In this document: one piece after another, positions 25,207 to 33,617 of the stretch | Numbering within the stretch: the first letter of the stretch is position 1 | How the letters are laid out: the number at the start of each line of letters is the position of its first letter | Assembly (NCBI GenBank): GCA_015206945.1 | Contig: JADEXV010000053.1 | Location: forward strand, 1 to 36,754 | DNA length: 36,754 bases | Direction: 5' to 3' | DNA from: Nostocales cyanobacterium LEGE 12452 | GTDB lineage: Bacteria > Cyanobacteriota > Cyanobacteriia > Cyanobacteriales > Nostocaceae | Notes under the pieces: generated by a model | Database searches by the model: none | What the model saw: the letters and a program-made list of their open reading frames with translations, nothing else | Told to the model about the DNA's origin: nothing | Made by a program: the position numbers and the translations under genes

Positions 25207-25439
25207 ATGTTTGTCACAGCGCAACAGCTAGAACAGCAGATGCCCGATGCAATTCGGTTGTTAAGTGATGAGCCAGAGATGGAAATTTTGGTTGACTATT
25301 GCAGCTACTGCTGCTATTAACTTCCCTTGAGTGGTTATGGCGTGACTGTAATGATTTCTTTATAGGTGCGAATATAATAATCTATTTTAGCCGTCAGCAA
25401 CTGCAAAATCGAGATTTTCGCCGTTTCAACTTTTTTTAG
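25207..25439 (+). pseudogene. Uma2-family (DUF820) nuclease-like gene, frameshifted and truncated
   Basis: Frame 1 from the ATG reads MFVTAQQLEQQMPDAIRLLS then DEPEME, the standard start of a large Nostocales Uma2 subfamily, but then runs IEILVDYCSYCCY-like nonsense to a stop at 25320. From about 25297 a second frame of the same DNA continues the family sequence: LLQLLLLLTSLEWLWRD, CNDFFIGANIIIYFSRQQL, QNRDFR, then stops at 25439 where the family normally proceeds to PDFFVV. So the gene has a frameshift near 25290 and has lost everything after about residue 80, including the PD-(D/E)XK catalytic core. Uma2 proteins are PD-(D/E)XK-like and very abundant in filamentous cyanobacteria; role unknown. 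Confidence 0.8.
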
Positions 25440-25805
25440 TCAAAGCACACCAAAATAGCGATCGCAATGATTAGTGAAACATTAGCCTTCCCTGGTAGTT
25501 AATCCAGATAGCTTGAGTTAAGGAACGAAGGTAGTAGTCATGTATAAAACAGATCCACCCCGGTTACCACAATATAACCATGCCTACGATTTATGATTTC
25601 CTCAGTGAATTTAGTAATAAAATTAAGTTTGCCAGATGAATTTCACCACATTCAGGCAGATTTACTCAGTGATACTTGTCAGCCTTTCACCCACCTCACA
25701 AGTAGTGATTTTTATTTTTTTATTTGAAAGTCTCTAAAAAAGGAACTTTCATAAATATAATAAGCTTCAGTAAGATCAGTCAGGTAAGTGGGTAGTGAGT
25801 TGTGA
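25440..25805. other. Gene-free spacer before the polysaccharide export cluster
   Basis: About 360 bp. Only very short frames (18-19 codons) occur; I see no supportable gene. One HIP1 octamer lies at 25458-25465. The last part contains AGTGAGT/GTGAGTG heptamer-like repeats (about 25790-25812) running into the permease start. The cluster promoter is presumably here; AATATAATAAGC near 25755 is a possible -10 area, unproven. Confidence 0.3.
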
Positions 25806-25832
25806 GTGAGGAAGCAAAAATTGTTGCCGACA

Positions 25833-26681
25833 ATGCGGGGAGTTGTACGTAAGGTAGGGGGATTGAGGCGCATCTTACCCATAGATGAACAGTTGTGGGT
25901 GAAGTTCGACTTATTAAGAACTCTAGTACGCCGAGATTTAGAGGCACGTTACAAGGGTTCTATTTTGGGTAACTTGTGGCCTTTGCTAAATCAGCTATCA
26001 CAGTTACTGATTTATACTTATGTATTTTCCACTGTGCTGAAGGTGAAGCTGACTACTCTCAAGGGTTTACCAGAAAATGACTTCACCTTTGGTTTGTGGT
26101 TATTTGCAGGGTTACTTCCTTGGATGGCTTTTAGTGGTGGTCTAATGCAGTCCTCTAATTCGGTATTGGGACAACCAAATTTAGTCAAAAAGGTGGTGTT
26201 TCCTCTAGCTTTATTACCCCTAGTGCCAGTTTTATCAACATTTATTGAGAGTTCTTTTGGTTTAATGGCATTGATTTTTTTCGTAGCAATCAATGCTCAT
26301 ACTTTACATACTACTTTGGCACTATTACCCTTAATCTGGCTAACGCAGTTATTGCTAACAGTAGGGTTGGGCTATTTAGCTGCCGGACTAACGGTGTTTT
26401 TGCGAGATATCCCGCAGAGTTTAGGAGTCATTTTAAATATTTGGTTTTATGCGACACCGCTTGTTTATCCAGCATCAGCAATTCCAGAGCAATGGCGGAG
26501 TTTGGTATTCTGGTTAAATCCAATGGCAACAATCGCTGAAGTTTATCGCGACCTAGTGTTAGTTGGGGAGGTGAAGCATTGGGCTGAATGGGGAGTTGCT
26601 TCTGCGATCGCTGCTATTATATTTTGTTTTGGTTTCTTAGTATACAAGCATTTGCGTCCAGCATTTGCGGATGTGTTGTAG
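25833..26681 (+). CDS. ABC-2 polysaccharide export permease (Wzm-like)
   Basis: Inner-membrane permease of an ABC exporter that moves lipid-linked O-antigen or exopolysaccharide chains to the periplasmic side. Features: amphipathic N-terminus with LLRTLVRRDLEARYKGSILG (classic Wzm/TagG cytoplasmic interface motif), then six predicted helices (LWPLLNQLSQLLIYTYVFST; LWLFAGLLPWMAFSGGLMQSS; LLPLVPVLSTFIESSFGLMA; WLTQLLLTVGLGYLAAGLTV; ILNIWFYATPLVYPASAIP; IAAIIFCFGFLVY). I take the ATG giving MRGVVRKVGG (282 aa); a GTG nine codons upstream (25806) is possible but lies in repeat-like DNA. The ATPase gene follows after 183 bp, an unusually wide gap for this pair, with no other gene between. Confidence 0.9.
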   Translation: MRGVVRKVGGLRRILPIDEQLWVKFDLLRTLVRRDLEARYKGSILGNLWPLLNQLSQLLIYTYVFSTVLKVKLTTLKGLPENDFTFGLWLFAGLLPWMAFSGGLMQSSNSVLGQPNLVKKVVFPLALLPLVPVLSTFIESSFGLMALIFFVAINAHTLHTTLALLPLIWLTQLLLTVGLGYLAAGLTVFLRDIPQSLGVILNIWFYATPLVYPASAIPEQWRSLVFWLNPMATIAEVYRDLVLVGEVKHWAEWGVASAIAAIIFCFGFLVYKHLRPAFADVL

Positions 26682-26864
26682 CAGAGTTCTACTCGTAGAT
26701 AACTCCATCAATCAGCTTAATGGTAATGTGAGACATGCGGTTTGAAATATAAATTATGTATGCTCCAACAAAGAATGGAATACTTGATAGCTTAAATTGA
26801 TCGTTTATTTGTGATTGATAAAGTTTTGCAGTCTGGAATGTTCTGAGAGTAAATATGTAGTGGT

Positions 26865-28220
26865 ATGGGTGAGAAAATTGCAATTTCGCTGAAAAATGTC
26901 TCGAAGTGCTACAAGCGTTATGCTAGTCCGGGAGATAGACTTAAAGAAATTTTGCTACCCGGAAAAAGTCATTCACAAGAATTTTGGGCATTACAGGATA
27001 TTAATTTAGATGTTGCTAAAGGCGAGACTTTAGGAATTATTGGTCAAAACGGATCTGGCAAAAGTACTCTACTACAAATTATTGCAGGCACGTTAACACC
27101 AACGACAGGTGAAATTGAAGTCAAGGGGCGGGTTTCTGCTTTGCTCGAGCTAGGTAGTGGATTTAATCCTGAATTTACTGGCAGACAAAATGTATTTTTT
27201 AATGGGCAAATTTTAGGATTAAGCCGAGCAGAAATAGAAGCAAAGTTTGACAAAATTGCTTCTTTTGCTGAAATTGGCGATTTCATGGAAGAGCCAGTCA
27301 AAACATACTCTAGCGGTATGTTTGTTCGGTTAGCATTTTCAGTAGCAATTAACGTTAACCCAGAAGTTTTAATTGTAGATGAATCTTTAGCAGTAGGCGA
27401 TGGTATCTTTGTTCATCGTTGTATGGCCAAAATTAGAGATTTTCAAGATGCCGGAGGGACAATATTATTTGTATCTCATGATATAGGCTCTATTTCACGC
27501 CTGTGCTCAAAAGCTCTCTGGATTAATAAGGGTTTAATAGTAGATTCTGGAAAACCACCTGAAGTATGCAAACACTATCAAGCATGGGTGCATGAAGAAG
27601 TGAATAAGAGACATAAAGTCAATAATGCAGTATTACAGCAGGATGCAGCGGAAGTTCCTGAATCGGTAGAAATAGATGTTTGTAAAATTACTAATAAGCA
27701 ATTAAATACTTTCACGAATAAGCCATATATAGCTTTTTCCAGTTTTGAAAGATTTGGGACAGGTAGAGCGGAAATTAATGGTATATCAGTACTTGGTGCA
27801 GACAATAAACCTCTGAAATTAGCGTACCCAGGAGATGTAATTAAAATCAGAGTGAGCACTTTTATCCATGATAATGTTAGAAAGCCAAACGTCGGTATAG
27901 CTTTAGTTGATAGGTTGCGTACTGTCCTATCAGGATGGAGTACTGAACTAATAGACCTAAATTTCGGTAATGACTGGTTATCCAAGTCGCAGAAGGGAAC
28001 AACAATTATTGAATTTGAAATAGTTTGGCCTCACTTGACTGGTGACAGCTATGCCATAGATATTGCATTTGCTGATGGTTCAAACGATAGTAACGAAATG
28101 TTAGATTGGATTCAAAATGCAACTGTTATCCAATCAGCTACAAACGAAATTGTACATGGATTAATTCAATTATCTAGCACAAAGGTAAGACTATGTGAGG
28201 AATTACTATGTACAAGTTAA
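26865..28220 (+). CDS. ABC exporter ATPase with C-terminal carbohydrate-binding-type extension (Wzt-like)
   Basis: Nucleotide-binding subunit partnering the Wzm-like permease. Residues 1-240 are the ABC domain: CYKRYASPGDRLKEIL and FWALQDINLDVAKGETLGIIG, Walker A GQNGSGKST (60-68), the FNPEFTGRQNVFFNG block typical of polysaccharide/teichoic-acid exporters, signature YSSGM (148-152), Walker B LIVDE (169-173), and SHD switch His. Residues ~280-440 are a beta-rich domain (AEINGISVLGADNKPLKLAYPGDVIKIRV; HLTGDSYAIDIAFADGSN) like the Wzt C-terminal domain that recognises the modified chain end before export. 451 aa is normal for the two-domain form. ATG start; its 3' end overlaps the acyltransferase by 13 nt. 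Confidence 0.93.
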   Translation: MGEKIAISLKNVSKCYKRYASPGDRLKEILLPGKSHSQEFWALQDINLDVAKGETLGIIGQNGSGKSTLLQIIAGTLTPTTGEIEVKGRVSALLELGSGFNPEFTGRQNVFFNGQILGLSRAEIEAKFDKIASFAEIGDFMEEPVKTYSSGMFVRLAFSVAINVNPEVLIVDESLAVGDGIFVHRCMAKIRDFQDAGGTILFVSHDIGSISRLCSKALWINKGLIVDSGKPPEVCKHYQAWVHEEVNKRHKVNNAVLQQDAAEVPESVEIDVCKITNKQLNTFTNKPYIAFSSFERFGTGRAEINGISVLGADNKPLKLAYPGDVIKIRVSTFIHDNVRKPNVGIALVDRLRTVLSGWSTELIDLNFGNDWLSKSQKGTTIIEFEIVWPHLTGDSYAIDIAFADGSNDSNEMLDWIQNATVIQSATNEIVHGLIQLSSTKVRLCEELLCTS

Positions 28221-28723
28221 TTGAAAGATTTATTAAGTCTAAAATAGAAATATGGATGAAATCTTATATTCACAATTATCTTGATAAACTTATATCCCAA
28301 GGTTATTTTGATGAGCGTATCAAGCAAGTAAATTTAACCCAATATATAGTGTTTGGTGATTCTCAAAGACTAACATTGTCACCAACGTGTGTTGTTAATA
28401 ATGCACTATTTAATGTATCATCAGGAAACATTTCAGTAAGCGATCATGTTTTTTTTGGTCATAATGTTAGTTTGATAACTGGTACTCACAACTATACAAA
28501 ATTTGGATTAGAAAGAATGGAGGATTTTCCCAAAGAGGGAAACGATATTATTGTTGAGGAAGGTGCATGGATTGCTAGTAATGTAACAGTTATTGGACCT
28601 TGTAACATTGGTAAGCATTCGGTAATAGCTGTAGGTTCTGTTGTTAAAGGAAATATTCCTAGCTATCATGTTGTCGCAGGTATTCCTGCTAAAACTATAA
28701 AACAAATAAAATATCCTCTTTAA
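28208..28723 (+). CDS. Hexapeptide-repeat (LbH) acyltransferase
   Basis: Left-handed beta-helix acetyl/acyltransferase that probably decorates a sugar of the exported glycan. The N-terminal ~60 residues are helical; from ~65 onward come imperfect hexapeptides (ISVSDHVFFGHNVSLITGTHN, IIVEEGAWIASNVTVIGPCNIG, HSVIAVGSVVKGNIP, VVAGIPAKTIKQI). The catalytic His sits in GTHNYTKFG, as in WbbJ/NodL-type enzymes. 171 aa, with a rather long helical N-terminus. Start ATG lies inside the ATPase gene (13-nt overlap), indicating translational coupling with the exporter. Acyl donor and acceptor are not deducible. Confidence 0.88.
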   Translation: MYKLIERFIKSKIEIWMKSYIHNYLDKLISQGYFDERIKQVNLTQYIVFGDSQRLTLSPTCVVNNALFNVSSGNISVSDHVFFGHNVSLITGTHNYTKFGLERMEDFPKEGNDIIVEEGAWIASNVTVIGPCNIGKHSVIAVGSVVKGNIPSYHVVAGIPAKTIKQIKYPL

Positions 28724-28867
28724 AGTATAAGGAGATTGATTAAGGGAATGATACAGTATTTAATTTACTAAAAAAATAATAGATTAATAAACAGCATAAA
28801 AAAACTTACTTGCTCAATTTTCAAAAACTATCTATATATAAAAAGCCTATTTTTTTGAGGTGAATAC

Positions 28868-31800
28868 ATGAGTTTGAGATATGTACAGGTTTTAGACGCA
28901 TTGGATTTTGGTGATGCAGTATCAAATCAAGTAATCCGAATTCATCAGATGCTTGTAGAAAAGGGTGAAAAAGCACAAATTTTTTCTAAATATGCAGATC
29001 ATAGAGTAGAAAAACATCGGCAAAATATTGCTGATTTTTCTATGGATGAAGATACTATTATCATACATCACTTCTGTGGCTACTCGGAAATCGCAGATGC
29101 AATCAGTTCTTTGCGTGGATACAAAATTTTTGTATACCACAACATAACACCTCATACTTTTTTTGATAAAACAGCAGTATTATATAAATTTTGTCAAAAA
29201 GGTCAAGCTCAACTTCAGCAGATTATTAGCAAGTATAATTTAGTTTTAGGAGATTCACCATTTAATTGCCAAGAAGCTAAAAATTTAGGAGCTAGCCAAG
29301 TTAAAGAACTTCCAATTATAGTTACTGATTTTACTCAAACATTGATATCTGAAGATTTAATTAAAAGTTTGCAAGCCAATTTTGATAATGTTTGGCTATT
29401 CGTTGGACGTATAGCTCCGAATAAAAGACAAGACCTTATTATAGATATTTTTAATCATTATATTAAATTATATCCAGATGAAAAACATCACTTATATTTA
29501 GTAGGTAGGTATGATGAAGATGATTATTTTTACAAAAAGCTTTGCTTCAAAATCAATCTTTTAGCACTTAATACGCAAGTTACGCTTGTAGGTAAAGTTG
29601 AGGACGAAAACCTTCCCGCTTACTATAAAGCAGCAGATTTATTTCTATGCATGAGTGAACATGAAGGATTCTGTGTACCTATAGTAGAGGCATTTCTTAA
29701 TCGAATACCAGTAATTGCTTATGCTGGAACAGCAATAGCAGATACTATGGGTGGAGGACCTGGCGCTCTTGAAAATCTGGATGTTGAAAGTGCTGTTAAG
29801 CGCATTCATTCAGTGTTTACAAACAAGACTCTTAAAGATGAACTGATTTCTCATGGTATTGAACAAGCTCATCGTTTCAGTTCTGATGCTGTACGTAAGC
29901 GTTTGTATGCAATTATAGACAACATTACAGAAAACTATCAGAGAAAAGAGCCATTACGGGTTTCTGTAGTTATCTGCACTTGCAATCGTAGTGACTATCT
30001 AAAGAGATGTTTAAACTATCTCAAAGATCAAAAGTATACAAATTTTGAGGTAATAGTAGTTAATGGTCCATCAACAGACGATACGATGGAAGTTATTTCG
30101 TCTAGGAAAGACATAAAAATAGTTCAAAATCCTCTGCGTAATCTTTCAGTATCACGAAATTTAGGCATACAACAAGCTTCTGGAGATATTGTAGCTTTTA
30201 TTGATGATGACGCTCTGCCTTATGACAACTGGCTTCTTGAAATTGTCAAACGTTATAAGGAATTGCCATCAAATGTTGTAGGCGTGGGCGGCAGGACATT
30301 TTTTGCAAATAAATTTATCTTTCAGTTTGAAGCAGGAATTTCAGATTTGTTTGGTGCAGCATATCATGTTTCTATTAATGATGAAAGAATCAATCAACCT
30401 GGTTTTTATAGATACTTAATGGGAACTAACTCAACATTCCGTCGAGATGCTTTGCTTGCAGTCAATGGTTTTGATGAACAATATGATTATTACCTTGATG
30501 AAACCGATTTGGCAGTTAGATTACAAAAAGCAGGTGGTGTATTGACAAATGCCAATCAAGCTTATGTGAGGCATGAATTTGCACAAAGTCATAACAGATT
30601 AGGGAAATATAATTTTAACTGGAGAGTAATAACTAAAAATACTGCCTATTTTGGAATTAAAAATGCCGCAGAATCGGCATCTTTATATACAAGGATATTG
30701 GTAACTAGTAAAAATATATGGAAAGAACGTTGCTTGAGTTTTCTTGAAGCCTGGCGTCAAGATGATTTGGAATTAAAACTAGCTATTTACTATTCTTATT
30801 GTGCAGTTATAGGTACTTTACGTGGTTATTATGACTCTTGTTTTCCACGAAGGCTCGGGCAAAATTTGAATGATGTAAATAATCCTTTTGTTTCTTATAT
30901 GGAAAGCCAGGATACAGAAGGCTATATTTCTAAAGAAATTAAGCTACATATTTTAATTATTTCTCAAGAATTTCCTCCTAACTCATTCGGAGGAATTGGG
31001 GCATATAATCAAACCCTTGCACGAGAACTAATACAGATGGGCCATGAGGTCACTGTAATTAGTCGTGGTTCAAGAGATTGTACGGATGTGATTGGACCTC
31101 TGACTCATATTCAAGTTGCTTCTGTCGAAAATTATGATGGCATCCCACAATATCCTATTCTTTCAAAAAATCTTGCTTGGGCAAGAAAAGTGGCACAGAT
31201 AGTACAACAAATTCATCATGAGCGTCCAATCAGCGTTATTGAGTCTGCTCTTTGGGATTTTGAAGGAATTGGTATATTAATGCTTCGTCCTGAATTTAAA
31301 GTACCACTCATAGTCCGCTTAGTAACTCCACTTCTTGTCTCTATAAAGATGAATGGATGGCAGATGAGTGAGGATTTGAAGCAGTGTGTACAAATGGAAC
31401 AGGAGTTAATTCGCTATGCAGATAGTATTATTGCTATTAGCCACAGTATTAAAGATAGTGTTGTATCAAATTATAATTTAATTCCTGATGATCGCTGGCT
31501 TGTCCAGCCTTTAGGGGTACAACCTTGGCCTACTTATACAAATGTCACTAATTATGGTGAACTTCCCAAGGATTTAAAACGGGGAACTATACAAATTCTT
31601 TTTGTTGGTCGCTTAGAATCAAGAAAAGGTATTGATGTATTTCTTAATGCCTTAAAACTTATAATGCCTAAAGAGCCAAAAATATTTGTCTGGATTGCTG
31701 GTGCAGATATTGGAGGCTGGGAAGAAAAAGCGCGTCAGATACTAGACGATCAGGCATACGATCGTGTTCAATTCTTGGGTATGGTTTCCGAGGAAAGGCG

Positions 31801-33523
31801 GGAGTTACTTTACGCTAACTGTGATTTTCTCGTGTTTCCCTCTCGCTATGAATCTTTTGGACTAGTGCCATTGGAAGTAATGGTTCACGGTAAACCTGTC
31901 ATAGGTGCAAAAGCAGGAGCGATTCCAGAAGTAGTAGTGGAAGGTGAATGTGGTCTTCTTTTTGAACCTGATAATTATCAAGAGCTGGCACAAAAAATTC
32001 TGATTCTCGTCAAGGATGATAATCTAAGATATCAATTGGGCAAAGGTGCAAAGCAAAGAGTAGAAGTTCTTTCAGGCAGAAACATGGCAAAAGCTAGTGT
32101 AAAACTTTACTCCTCTCTAGTTAATGCCGATACTCAAATGCAGATAATCGATAGCCAAATTATTCAAAGATTTCAAAATAATTTCTTGTCGCTAGAAGCA
32201 GAAAAAGACAATATGCAGTACGATTCCATCAATAATACTGAAATTACAAATCAACATTTGCAGCATTCTGTAAAAGAATCTAATGAATTTATTACGCGTT
32301 CGGACTGGAGCGTAACAAAACCTAATATTATTAGTTGGGGTTGGCTTAACTATATTATTAATCGTTTTGTAGTGCCCAAAGCTGTAACTTTTATTAATTC
32401 TGTTCTTTATGAATCTATGCAACGACAGACTTCTGTTAATAATGCTCTAATCTCTAATAACAAAGTTTTAGAAGATGATTTAAATTCAATCAAGAAAAAT
32501 ATTGCTGATGATAAAAAAACTATTGAACAATTACTAACTGTAATTAAAGAAAGTATCAAGGAAAGTATTAGTAATGGAAATAAGAATGTTGAACATCAGC
32601 TAGGTGCATTTTATGAAAGGATTGCCGAGGTGAATCAAGATGTGGAACATCAGTTAGCTAAACTCGATCAAAGTATTGCAGAAGTAAATAAAAGTATTAC
32701 AGAAGTACATCAAGGTGTACAACATCAGTTTGCTTCGCTTCATGAAGGTATTGTAAAGAAAAATAAAGGTACAGAAGATAAATTAACTGGGCTTTATGAA
32801 ACTATTACAGAAGTAAATAAAACTATAGAATCTAAATTAGCCGAACTGAAGGAAAATGTAGAAAATGAAAAACAGAGTTTAACGGATACGTTGGTCGAGT
32901 TTAAAAAACTAGTATATGAAACACAAAGTCTCACTATTATTGAGAATGAAATGACCAGAAGTGAATTCAATTATCGGTTAAAAGTTCAGGAAACTCAAAA
33001 ACCAGTAATTATTGACAAAGAAAAATTTGCTGCTAATTTACACAACATACGCCTTAATCTTGGCTGTGGTCACATTATTATGCAAGATTATATTAATGTA
33101 GATCAAAGAGAATTAGATGGTGTTGATGTGATTGCCAATATAGGTAATTTGCCATTTGAAAAAGGGACTGTTGCAGAAATATATAATGCTCATGTTATTG
33201 AACATTTTACGGAGTATGAAATTATTAACCATATTTTAACTTATTGGTATGAATTACTAAAAACTGGGGGAAAAATGGTGATCGTTTGCCCTGATGCAAA
33301 ATCGATGATCGTGGATTACGTAAATGGACAGTTCTCTTGGGATAACTTGAGAAAGGTTACTTATGGATCTCAAGATTATCAAGGAAATTACCACTACAAT
33401 ATGTACACTCCAGAAGACTTATCTCAAATACTCTCAACCTGTGGATTTAAAGATATAAAAGTTGTTGATATAAAGCGAGTCAATGGTTTGTGTTATGAAA
33501 TGGAAATTCATGCTGTTAAATAA
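28868..33523 (+). CDS. Multidomain GT4-GT2-GT4-coiled coil-methyltransferase protein (1551 aa)
   Basis: A single chain with three predicted glycosyltransferases and a methyltransferase. Residues 1-360: GT4 (RIAPNKRQDLII, MSEHEGFCVPIVEAFLN with the E-x7-E motif). Residues ~363-620: GT2 A-fold (VSVVICTCNRSDYLKRCL; DXD-like FIDDDALP near 443; DYYLDETDLAVRLQKAG). Residues ~690-1085: second GT4 (ILIISQEFPPNSFGGIGAYN; LFVGRLESRKGIDVFL; SRYESFGLVPLE; GAIPEVV). Residues ~1090-1233: linker with an amphipathic stretch (ISWGWLNYIINRFVVPKAVT). Residues 1234-1348: 18-residue coiled-coil repeats. Residues ~1385-1551: class I SAM methyltransferase (LNLGCGHIIMQDYINVD; AHVIEHF). The reading frame is uninterrupted. 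Located downstream of the exporter genes, so it probably polymerises and caps the exported glycan. ATG preceded by TTTTTTGAGGTG. Confidence 0.92.
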   Translation: MSLRYVQVLDALDFGDAVSNQVIRIHQMLVEKGEKAQIFSKYADHRVEKHRQNIADFSMDEDTIIIHHFCGYSEIADAISSLRGYKIFVYHNITPHTFFDKTAVLYKFCQKGQAQLQQIISKYNLVLGDSPFNCQEAKNLGASQVKELPIIVTDFTQTLISEDLIKSLQANFDNVWLFVGRIAPNKRQDLIIDIFNHYIKLYPDEKHHLYLVGRYDEDDYFYKKLCFKINLLALNTQVTLVGKVEDENLPAYYKAADLFLCMSEHEGFCVPIVEAFLNRIPVIAYAGTAIADTMGGGPGALENLDVESAVKRIHSVFTNKTLKDELISHGIEQAHRFSSDAVRKRLYAIIDNITENYQRKEPLRVSVVICTCNRSDYLKRCLNYLKDQKYTNFEVIVVNGPSTDDTMEVISSRKDIKIVQNPLRNLSVSRNLGIQQASGDIVAFIDDDALPYDNWLLEIVKRYKELPSNVVGVGGRTFFANKFIFQFEAGISDLFGAAYHVSINDERINQPGFYRYLMGTNSTFRRDALLAVNGFDEQYDYYLDETDLAVRLQKAGGVLTNANQAYVRHEFAQSHNRLGKYNFNWRVITKNTAYFGIKNAAESASLYTRILVTSKNIWKERCLSFLEAWRQDDLELKLAIYYSYCAVIGTLRGYYDSCFPRRLGQNLNDVNNPFVSYMESQDTEGYISKEIKLHILIISQEFPPNSFGGIGAYNQTLARELIQMGHEVTVISRGSRDCTDVIGPLTHIQVASVENYDGIPQYPILSKNLAWARKVAQIVQQIHHERPISVIESALWDFEGIGILMLRPEFKVPLIVRLVTPLLVSIKMNGWQMSEDLKQCVQMEQELIRYADSIIAISHSIKDSVVSNYNLIPDDRWLVQPLGVQPWPTYTNVTNYGELPKDLKRGTIQILFVGRLESRKGIDVFLNALKLIMPKEPKIFVWIAGADIGGWEEKARQILDDQAYDRVQFLGMVSEERRELLYANCDFLVFPSRYESFGLVPLEVMVHGKPVIGAKAGAIPEVVVEGECGLLFEPDNYQELAQKILILVKDDNLRYQLGKGAKQRVEVLSGRNMAKASVKLYSSLVNADTQMQIIDSQIIQRFQNNFLSLEAEKDNMQYDSINNTEITNQHLQHSVKESNEFITRSDWSVTKPNIISWGWLNYIINRFVVPKAVTFINSVLYESMQRQTSVNNALISNNKVLEDDLNSIKKNIADDKKTIEQLLTVIKESIKESISNGNKNVEHQLGAFYERIAEVNQDVEHQLAKLDQSIAEVNKSITEVHQGVQHQFASLHEGIVKKNKGTEDKLTGLYETITEVNKTIESKLAELKENVENEKQSLTDTLVEFKKLVYETQSLTIIENEMTRSEFNYRLKVQETQKPVIIDKEKFAANLHNIRLNLGCGHIIMQDYINVDQRELDGVDVIANIGNLPFEKGTVAEIYNAHVIEHFTEYEIINHILTYWYELLKTGGKMVIVCPDAKSMIVDYVNGQFSWDNLRKVTYGSQDYQGNYHYNMYTPEDLSQILSTCGFKDIKVVDIKRVNGLCYEMEIHAVK
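32567..32911 (+). repeat. Tandem 54-bp / 18-residue coiled-coil repeats within the 1551-aa protein
   Basis: Six 18-residue units, with one 7-residue insertion after the second. Units begin ISNGNKNVEHQL, IAEVNQDVEHQL, (IAEVNKS), ITEVHQGVQHQF, IVKKNKGTEDKL, ITEVNKTIESKL and VENEKQSLTDTL. The period 18 = 11 + 7 fits a hendecad-heptad coiled coil, and the 7-residue insertion keeps the register. Nucleotide similarity between units is strong in places (GAACATCAG recurs), so expansion or contraction in 54-bp steps would keep the frame. Confidence 0.8.
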
Positions 33524-33617
33524 CTTACAATAGAAATTAATAGTTTTAAGCATTTAATTCAATTATTTTTTGGTATTTGTTCTATTTCGATTTTTCATCA
33601 TAAATAGGTAGGAAGTT

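Noticed and set aside
26689-26883. 64-aa minus-strand frame between the permease and ATPase genes
   Set aside because: Antisense to the operon direction, overlaps the ATPase start, no family; most likely chance.
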